A stretch of DNA of 32,382 nt, taken from NCBI GenBank assembly GCA_030824535.1, contig JAVBXO010000209.1, positions 1 to 32,382 of the forward strand, given 5' to 3'. The notes below the pieces were generated by a model. That model was given only the letters and a program-made list of their open reading frames with translations, did no database searches and was not told the origin of the DNA. This DNA comes from Azonexus sp. Its GTDB lineage: Bacteria > Pseudomonadota > Gammaproteobacteria > Burkholderiales > Rhodocyclaceae. Positions within the stretch are counted from its first letter, which is position 1, and every line of letters begins with the position of its first letter. Position numbers and translations under genes: made by a program. Shown here one piece after another: positions 26,436-32,382 of the stretch.

Positions 26436-27901
26436 GCGCTGCTTCTACTGCAAACGGGTGGCTGCATTGGTTTGATCGGCTGGATACCGACGATGCAATC
26501 CGGACGGCGGCATACCGCGCGGTGACGCCAGTCAAAGATCTACAGGCCTTGCCCGTTGAGAGGGCCTGCAGCGCTTTGGGCGCCGCATGGAGCGAGGTCT
26601 TCATCCCCGGACCTCGCCATATCGAAATCTTGCGCATGCTGGTAGACCAAGCGAAGGAATACTCCTTGTCGATGTATCCAACGCTGAGGGATTACAACCG
26701 GCGGCTCAGCGGCGAGATCGAGACTGTTCGGAAGCCATACCCGATTCGCTGCCTGACGGGGCTGGCCGGTGTCAGCAAGTCGTCCCTCATGCAGGCCCTC
26801 GTCCGTATCTGCCAAGTTACCCCGGATAGCCAATTCGTTACGGACTCGCAGCGGCTGACGATCCATCCGGTTCGACACATTTCCGTGCAGGCGCATCTCT
26901 CCGTGCGAGCGCTGCTCAAGAGCCTCTCGAATCCTGTGGCGGTCAGCGGCCGCACGATGGTCGATGTGAGTGTCCTGCTCACACACGTACGGGACTGGTT
27001 TCAGGCGACAGGTACTGCGCTGCTCATCGTCGATGAGATGCAGTTCTACACGCAAAGCGGCACGGCCAGCACCAAGACGGCGCAGCTCATCATGACCCTG
27101 GCAAGTCCTGGCATTCCGCTTGTCTATGCGGCCAACTACTCGCTGGTCAAGAAGCTGCTCGAACGTCCCCATGAGGAAAAAGATCGTCTTCTGGCGCATC
27201 CGATCGTGCTTGACCCACCGGATGCCGACTCTGCGGCCTGGTGCGAGGTGCTTGGCGAGTACCTTGCTGTCGCGCCCGAGCACTTTCATCTGGAGGTGTC
27301 TGCTCACGCCCACGAGCTGCACCGGCTTACCGCCGGACTGTTCAGAATCTTGCGGCAACTGCTTCTGGAGGCCTATCGAGTGACCGTTGGGCGAGGTGCA
27401 CGAGCTGTGACCATGGATGACGTCAGGCAGGCCTTTCGCGGTGCTGCATTCAGTAGCCACCGCAAGGATGTGGAGGACTTGGCATCCCTGGCCGTGTCTG
27501 GCTTGATCGCCCAGCAGCGTGCCGACTTGGCGTGCCCATTTGCACCGGCCAAGGGTCTCCAGCGACAGATATCTCATGGTCGAGCAACCGGTAATGTTGA
27601 AACTGGCGCCACTCCCCCGGTGGCAATGTTGGAAAGCACCCTGAGTATCGACGCCCAGAAGACCCTCCGGGTATTACGTCAGGCAGCCGACCATCCTCTA
27701 CGGCCGAACGATGCTGCCAAGGTGACGCCCTTGCCCCGTCGTTCCACCATATCCGCTCAGACCTTACGCGATGGAGCAGAGCTGTTGCGGAGTACCTTGG
27801 CCAAGCCCAAACCGTCCTCGGTCAAGAGCTTGTCACCCTCCAGCGAACACGCACAGGGACAGGGAGAGGGAGAGGGAGAGGATCGTGTCGAGACAAGCTG
27901 A
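26432..27901 (+). CDS. tnsC: TnsC-like AAA+ ATPase
   Basis: Walker A-like GLAGVSKSSLMQAL, Walker B LLIVDEMQFY; ATGA overlap with tnsB, GGAGG Shine-Dalgarno. Confidence 0.85.
   Translation: MSAASTANGWLHWFDRLDTDDAIRTAAYRAVTPVKDLQALPVERACSALGAAWSEVFIPGPRHIEILRMLVDQAKEYSLSMYPTLRDYNRRLSGEIETVRKPYPIRCLTGLAGVSKSSLMQALVRICQVTPDSQFVTDSQRLTIHPVRHISVQAHLSVRALLKSLSNPVAVSGRTMVDVSVLLTHVRDWFQATGTALLIVDEMQFYTQSGTASTKTAQLIMTLASPGIPLVYAANYSLVKKLLERPHEEKDRLLAHPIVLDPPDADSAAWCEVLGEYLAVAPEHFHLEVSAHAHELHRLTAGLFRILRQLLLEAYRVTVGRGARAVTMDDVRQAFRGAAFSSHRKDVEDLASLAVSGLIAQQRADLACPFAPAKGLQRQISHGRATGNVETGATPPVAMLESTLSIDAQKTLRVLRQAADHPLRPNDAAKVTPLPRRSTISAQTLRDGAELLRSTLAKPKPSSVKSLSPSSEHAQGQGEGEGEDRVETS
27857..27882 (+). repeat. 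Purine hexamer tandem repeat GGGACA(GGGAGA)3GG at the tnsC 3' end / tnsD ribosome-binding region
   Basis: Direct reading: gggacagggagagggagagggagagg immediately before the GTG at 27885. Confidence 0.8.
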
Positions 27902-29663
27902 GATTTTCGAGTCGACGGTTGGCCTGGCGCCATTGCCCGACGAGACGCTGTTCAGTTGGTGCAGCCGCTACCACCGTTTGGCTGCCAATGGACTTGATCG
28001 CGCGACTTGTCTCCAACTCTTCGGACATGCGCGCATCGGCTCGGCACATGACTTTCCGGGCCGGATCGATACGCTGGTGGCTCGAAGCAAAGGTGCCTTG
28101 GGAAGCGCGGAGCAAGTTATCCGAGATCGGACGCTGTTGCCTTTCTACTGGCCTTTCAAGCCTTCTGATCTGGCAAGGCAATCCGTGGCAGCCATGAGGG
28201 GCAATGGCATTGCCCATCTGAAATACCAGCTCGGTCTGCTGACCAGTGGGCTCGGAGCCGCGCATCCCTTGAAGACCTGCCCTGAATGTATGCAGGCCGA
28301 TCTGGAGGGGCATGGTTGGACGTACTGGCGCCGGGCCCATCAGCTACCTGGTGTGTGGTTGTGCCCCAGCCACGGCATTCCTCTGCGGATATCCCACATG
28401 AAGCTGGATCAGGTGGCGCGATTTGCCTGGACGCTTCCTGTAGCTGCGTGCTGCCAAGAAGTAGTGTGTCTGGACAGCGCCGCTGACAAATCTACCCAAG
28501 GCGATTGGTTACGCCGGCTGGCAGCCCAAGGAGTCGCGCTTGTCGGCATGAGCCCGGGACGCTTTGCAGATCCTGTTCGGATTGCCCATGCCTTCCGATT
28601 TCACATGGAGGGTATCGGAATGCTCCACGCCAGCGGCCGTGTCCGCTGGCGCGAGGTTGAGCCTTGGTTGCTCCAGCTGGCAACGAACCTGACTTGTCTT
28701 CCTGAGGCGCGTCAGGATGCCGACTTGGGCTTGCTTCGAGGGCAACTCGCTCGTCTTCTGTCTGCACGCTCCCTGACACATCCTCTGCGATATCTGACTT
28801 GGATCACCGCTTGGTTTGACGGGATCGACGATTTCGAACAAGCCTACGAAAGCTGTGGGATGGCAACAGATCAAGCGCTGGAAATCGCAGCCTCCCCTCG
28901 GACAAGCCGCGATGTAGCGACCCAGCGGCAGGTTCCGAAGGAGATCCTGACCTCCCTTCGGGACTGCAACCTTAGCATGACTGCGGCCGCGCGGCAGTTG
29001 GGGGTCAGCTACGCGACACTCGCCGCGTGGGCATGTCGTGTCGCGATTGAGCCGCCAAGACGGCCAAAGAAACTTGATGCCCCGTCGTGGAGCTTGGCCC
29101 TTGGTATGCTAAGGAATGGCGCCGAGAAGAAGGCGGTTGCGGCAGCGACCAAGATATCGGTACCGACCGTCACCAGGATTCTGCGGACTGTTCCGGGGCT
29201 TCAGAATGAATGGCATAGCGTCCGTCATGAAAGTCGCCGGATGGCGGCCAGGGCCGCCTGGGCGCAGGTGGCAGCGCTAAACCTTCATCTGGGCGTCAAG
29301 AGGCTTCGGCGGCTTGAGCCCGCTGCTTACGCTTGGCTCTACCGCAACGATCACTGTTGGCTCAAGGCATCGCTTGAGCGTGTGGTAACCGTTCCCAGAG
29401 CGAATCACGCCACGGTGCGGATGGAGCGATCGGATGCGCGGATGGCCGATGCGCTGCGCAACGTCGCTCTGTCCTGCAGCAAGGAAGCACCGCGATGGCT
29501 ATATGATGAATTGAAACGAGCACTCCCTGCACTACGTAAGGCCATCCACAGCCCGGAACAGTGGCCTCTGACCGTTGAGGCGCTAACGGATAGCCTACGT
29601 TGTCATAGGCCCGCGCATCCGCTTCTAGATCCAGCAGGTTCAGATGAACAAGCCTCTCGGTGA
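27885..29663 (+). CDS. tnsD: TnsD/TniQ family target-selection protein
   Basis: TniQ N-terminus (VGLAPLPDETLFSWCSRYHRLAANG) and zinc-binding motif CPECMQADLEGHGWTYWRRAHQLPGVWLCPSHGIPL; GTG 27885 overlaps the end of tnsC. Confidence 0.85.
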   Translation: MSRQAEIFESTVGLAPLPDETLFSWCSRYHRLAANGLDRATCLQLFGHARIGSAHDFPGRIDTLVARSKGALGSAEQVIRDRTLLPFYWPFKPSDLARQSVAAMRGNGIAHLKYQLGLLTSGLGAAHPLKTCPECMQADLEGHGWTYWRRAHQLPGVWLCPSHGIPLRISHMKLDQVARFAWTLPVAACCQEVVCLDSAADKSTQGDWLRRLAAQGVALVGMSPGRFADPVRIAHAFRFHMEGIGMLHASGRVRWREVEPWLLQLATNLTCLPEARQDADLGLLRGQLARLLSARSLTHPLRYLTWITAWFDGIDDFEQAYESCGMATDQALEIAASPRTSRDVATQRQVPKEILTSLRDCNLSMTAAARQLGVSYATLAAWACRVAIEPPRRPKKLDAPSWSLALGMLRNGAEKKAVAAATKISVPTVTRILRTVPGLQNEWHSVRHESRRMAARAAWAQVAALNLHLGVKRLRRLEPAAYAWLYRNDHCWLKASLERVVTVPRANHATVRMERSDARMADALRNVALSCSKEAPRWLYDELKRALPALRKAIHSPEQWPLTVEALTDSLRCHRPAHPLLDPAGSDEQASR

Positions 29664-29668
29664 GCACG

Positions 29669-30733
29669 TCAAGCGACCTCAGTTTCGTGTGCTGTGCTAC
29701 ATCTGCTTCGTAGCAGACTCTCAACGTCTTCCATGCCGACACCGAAAGTTTTACAGGCCTGTTGGAGTCCTGCTCCTGCAAGAAAGGCGCCGAGAGCCTG
29801 GCTGGCCGCATCGACTGCATTCCCGTGGGGGGCAATCCGCCGATTTGCCAGGTCCAAGGTAATCAACGCATCTTCTGCATTGTCGAACAGTACGGCAAGG
29901 ATGGCCGTGCAAGCCAATGCTGGGTAAGTGACGTGCCGATCAACGCAGGCACCGTCGACCTTTCTGATGTATGTCAGTGCCTGCTTGGATGCCACCTCCG
30001 GCATATGCCGCTTCAGCCAGCTTTGCGGGAAGTGCTCCAGGATCAGGTCGCTGGTGACAGGACGCTTCCCCATTTCTCCTATACGCAAGTCGAGGGCGTG
30101 GCAGCGTTCGCGAACAGCATCCCCCCAAGCCCGCACGTGAACGGGCTCTGGTCGTTGAAGCCATCCGAGCAAGATGCCCTGCAGACGATGAATCGCAGAC
30201 GACGCCAGCTCGTTCTGAAGGTCGATCTCGGAGACAGCCACATGGCTGAGGGCGGGTGGCTGCTCGGGTACGGATATCTCCGATCCCTCCGCAAGGATGC
30301 CAAGAGGGATATGGTGGGTCGGACACCAGTCGATGCCATTGATCTGGTGTCGCCGCCTCCAGTAGGCGAAACCATGGTCGCCATGGTCAATCTGGACGCA
30401 TATCGGGCACCACCGGCACCCGCTCGCAGAGGTACTGAGGCCGTAGACTTTGGCCAAATGTCGCCGATGATTTGCCTCACGCTCGGAGCCCGCGTGACGG
30501 GATACCGGGTACAGCACGGGAATCATCGAGTGCTTGGCCGTGAAGTCAGCTATGCGTGCGCCGCAAGCCTGGGCGAGCAACCAAAGGACAGGGACATTGT
30601 CATCGCTCGTGAACGCCGCTTTGATCGACTTGGTGGCCCATGTGACGGAGGGCATTGCGTTTAGGCGTGCAAACCGGCCAAGCACGCCCATGGCTAGTTC
30701 GTCGTCGAGAGGAATCGGTAGATTTTGAATCAC
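29669..30733 (-). CDS. Second TniQ family protein
   Basis: MIQNLPIPLDDELAMGVLGRFARLN and CRWCPICVQIDHGDHGFAYWRRRHQINGIDWCPTHHIPLG; convergent with tnsD, 5-bp gap. Confidence 0.85.
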   Translation of the reverse strand: MIQNLPIPLDDELAMGVLGRFARLNAMPSVTWATKSIKAAFTSDDNVPVLWLLAQACGARIADFTAKHSMIPVLYPVSRHAGSEREANHRRHLAKVYGLSTSASGCRWCPICVQIDHGDHGFAYWRRRHQINGIDWCPTHHIPLGILAEGSEISVPEQPPALSHVAVSEIDLQNELASSAIHRLQGILLGWLQRPEPVHVRAWGDAVRERCHALDLRIGEMGKRPVTSDLILEHFPQSWLKRHMPEVASKQALTYIRKVDGACVDRHVTYPALACTAILAVLFDNAEDALITLDLANRRIAPHGNAVDAASQALGAFLAGAGLQQACKTFGVGMEDVESLLRSRCSTAHETEVA

Positions 30734-30977
30734 GACGTACTCCGGTCTTGCAAAGGGGACGCTATGAACAAACCGAACCTTCGAGTGACTGTAGCCAGCA
30801 CACGGGCATGTGCGGGAACTCCATCCCAGACATAAATTCGTCCGATCATGGAATTCGCTGCAAAGCTATCTTTCGAGTGCCCAAGAAAATACGGCACGAT
30901 CTCCCGCTGTACCCAGAAGAAATCACTGCTCGCTCGGTCGCATAATTTGTACCGAACTGGGCAAAGACAAACCTCAT

Positions 30978-31208
30978 TTACGGCTTTAAGAGATCGCACA
31001 CTTGGACTCGTAACGCGCGAGCGAGCCGCTCAATGTTATCCAACGAAATATTCCGAACACCGCGTTCCACATGTGCGACAAACGTTCGATGCAGCTCAGC
31101 CTCAAGAGCGAGATCCTCCTGCGACCACCCCCGTACTGCGCGCAAAGCACGCAAGTTCGCAGCGAGGATTTGTCTGGCAGTAAGCGGTATTTCACCGGTT
31201 GTGGACAT
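30978..31208 (-). CDS. XRE-family HTH transcriptional regulator
   Basis: LRALRAVRGWSQEDLALEAELHRTFVAHVERGVRNISLDNIERLARALRV. Confidence 0.88.
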   Translation of the reverse strand: MSTTGEIPLTARQILAANLRALRAVRGWSQEDLALEAELHRTFVAHVERGVRNISLDNIERLARALRVQVCDLLKP

Positions 31209-31377
31209 GTCCCCGATGTTGGTGAAATGCTGCTTTTGTGTCAGCCGTGTTTAAGTCACAATTGACCTATTCGCGAGACTCTTCCTAAGGCGTGCGATGC
31301 CCCAGGGAAATTTCGTACGTCCGTGAAGATATCCCCCCAAAGCCTGCCTCGTTCCACCTATCACTGAGTTTGCTTCT

Positions 31378-31809
31378 ATGATCCACACGAGACCCGAAGG
31401 TGAACTGACTCTTCCCGCATCACTGGCGCCAGCAGGTGAACGCTCTTGGTGGTGGGTTGAACTCGGACTTCCGATTCCATATTTGTTAATCTCTATCCGC
31501 CAAACTACGGAACAAGGTGAGTTCGAGACGACCTTACTGACATCCAGGGTGGACGATCTGCTGCACATCGCCAGCAACGAAGCTCCCTCGCTTCGGATAC
31601 GCCAAGTTCAGTTACTAAGCCCTCATTACATGAACGGAACCGAGGATTATCAGTTCGCCGCCGTTCTCCAAATCTGGCGTTGCGATGATGGAAGGGAGGA
31701 TGTGGTGTTCGTGCTGCTTGACGGTAGCAGGCAAAACTATTTCACAAGCTCAGAGCCCCCCGAAATGGATGAGCTGTCGCTGGCTTATAGCCGCAACAAA
31801 GCGGATTAA
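31378..31809 (+). CDS. Hypothetical protein
   Basis: 143-aa ORF with protein-like composition; no family recognised. Confidence 0.5.
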   Translation: MIHTRPEGELTLPASLAPAGERSWWWVELGLPIPYLLISIRQTTEQGEFETTLLTSRVDDLLHIASNEAPSLRIRQVQLLSPHYMNGTEDYQFAAVLQIWRCDDGREDVVFVLLDGSRQNYFTSSEPPEMDELSLAYSRNKAD

Positions 31810-31891
31810 TACGAACTCTCACAATAGTGGGTGACGTCGGTACGAAGTAACGAGCATGACCAACATGCATTGGCGGCTTGCGCTAAACGCA

Positions 31892-31943
31892 GCTCTGGCC
31901 GATGAACTGTCTGCAGGGCATCCGGCAGTTGGTCGGCCAGAGC
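31892..31943. repeat. Large imperfect inverted repeat/hairpin
   Basis: GCTCTGGCCGA-TG-AACTG-16 nt-CAGTT-GG-TCGGCCAGAGC: 11 + 5 bp perfect stems around a 2-nt mismatch. Confidence 0.6.
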
Positions 31944-32382
31944 GGACATTTGGCTTCTGTTCGGCGTCGGGCAGCTCTAGGCCGGTAAGCGGTCTTTCCG
32001 CCGCTGATGGCGTCTAATGGCCGCTTCCTGATTGACGCTACAGCCGGCCCCGACCCAAAGTGGAAGTTCGGATGAGCCCCCATTAAAACCGGCTTAGCAG
32101 CGAAAAGGGGCTGTTGCTTCGCCGAACAGAGAACCACAAAGTAGCCCTACAGCACGCCCCAAATGGAACTCTCTCGAGGCAGAGGCGCCGGGTCTGTACC
32201 GCCTAAGATTGTTCCGACCTAGATATCGCACGCAGAGTCTTGGCGCACTGTTCTGCTGGAGGCGTGGATGGGGCGCGATTGGTGTACTACGCAAGATTGC
32301 CGAACTCGGCTCCGTCGCTTGGCCCGGGTGGCTGCGCACGCTTCGGTCTGCGCGGATAGAAGCCTTGCCGTCCGCGAGTGTA

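Noticed and set aside
26540-27577. 345-aa minus-strand ORF opposite tnsC
   Set aside because: Antisense to a well-supported AAA+ ATPase; no recognisable domain.
29762-30664. 300-aa plus-strand ORF opposite the second TniQ gene
   Set aside because: Antisense shadow of a gene with a clear TniQ zinc motif.
31892-31943. Integron attC site
   Set aside because: Convincing paired RYYYAAC/GTTRRRY core sites were not found, and no integrase is present in the window.
30734-32382. CRISPR array or cas genes near the two TniQ genes
   Set aside because: No regularly spaced repeats and no Cas-like ORFs seen in this part of the window.

Overview
The window joins a conserved betaproteobacterial-type chromosomal segment to a large accessory island downstream of glmS. 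Core part (about 1-8.84 kb): TetR regulator (partial), protein-L-isoaspartate methyltransferase-like, rhodanese, TolC-like outer membrane protein, waaA/kdtA and waaC (minus strand), GT2 glycosyltransferase, NAD-dependent sugar epimerase, glmS. Island (about 8.87 kb to at least 30.7 kb): a Tn7-like transposition module, tnsA-tnsB-tnsC-tnsD(TniQ), plus a second, convergent TniQ-family gene. glmS is the classical Tn7 attachment gene. Cargo between glmS and tnsA: (i) a STAND/AAA ATPase-TPR protein with a small downstream ORF and a two-component system (minus strand); (ii) a CBASS-like operon of S-4TM-type pore-forming effector, AGS-C-type CD-NTase, a second complete nucleotidyltransferase, and an E2-like protein with no E1 or JAB partner; (iii) an uncharacterised membrane protein and other orphan genes. 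The most interesting system is the two-nucleotidyltransferase/E2-only CBASS-like operon, followed by the STAND + two-component cluster beside it. No CRISPR array, tRNA or rRNA was recognised. The distal transposon end was not found. All family calls come from reading motifs by eye; no database search was run.
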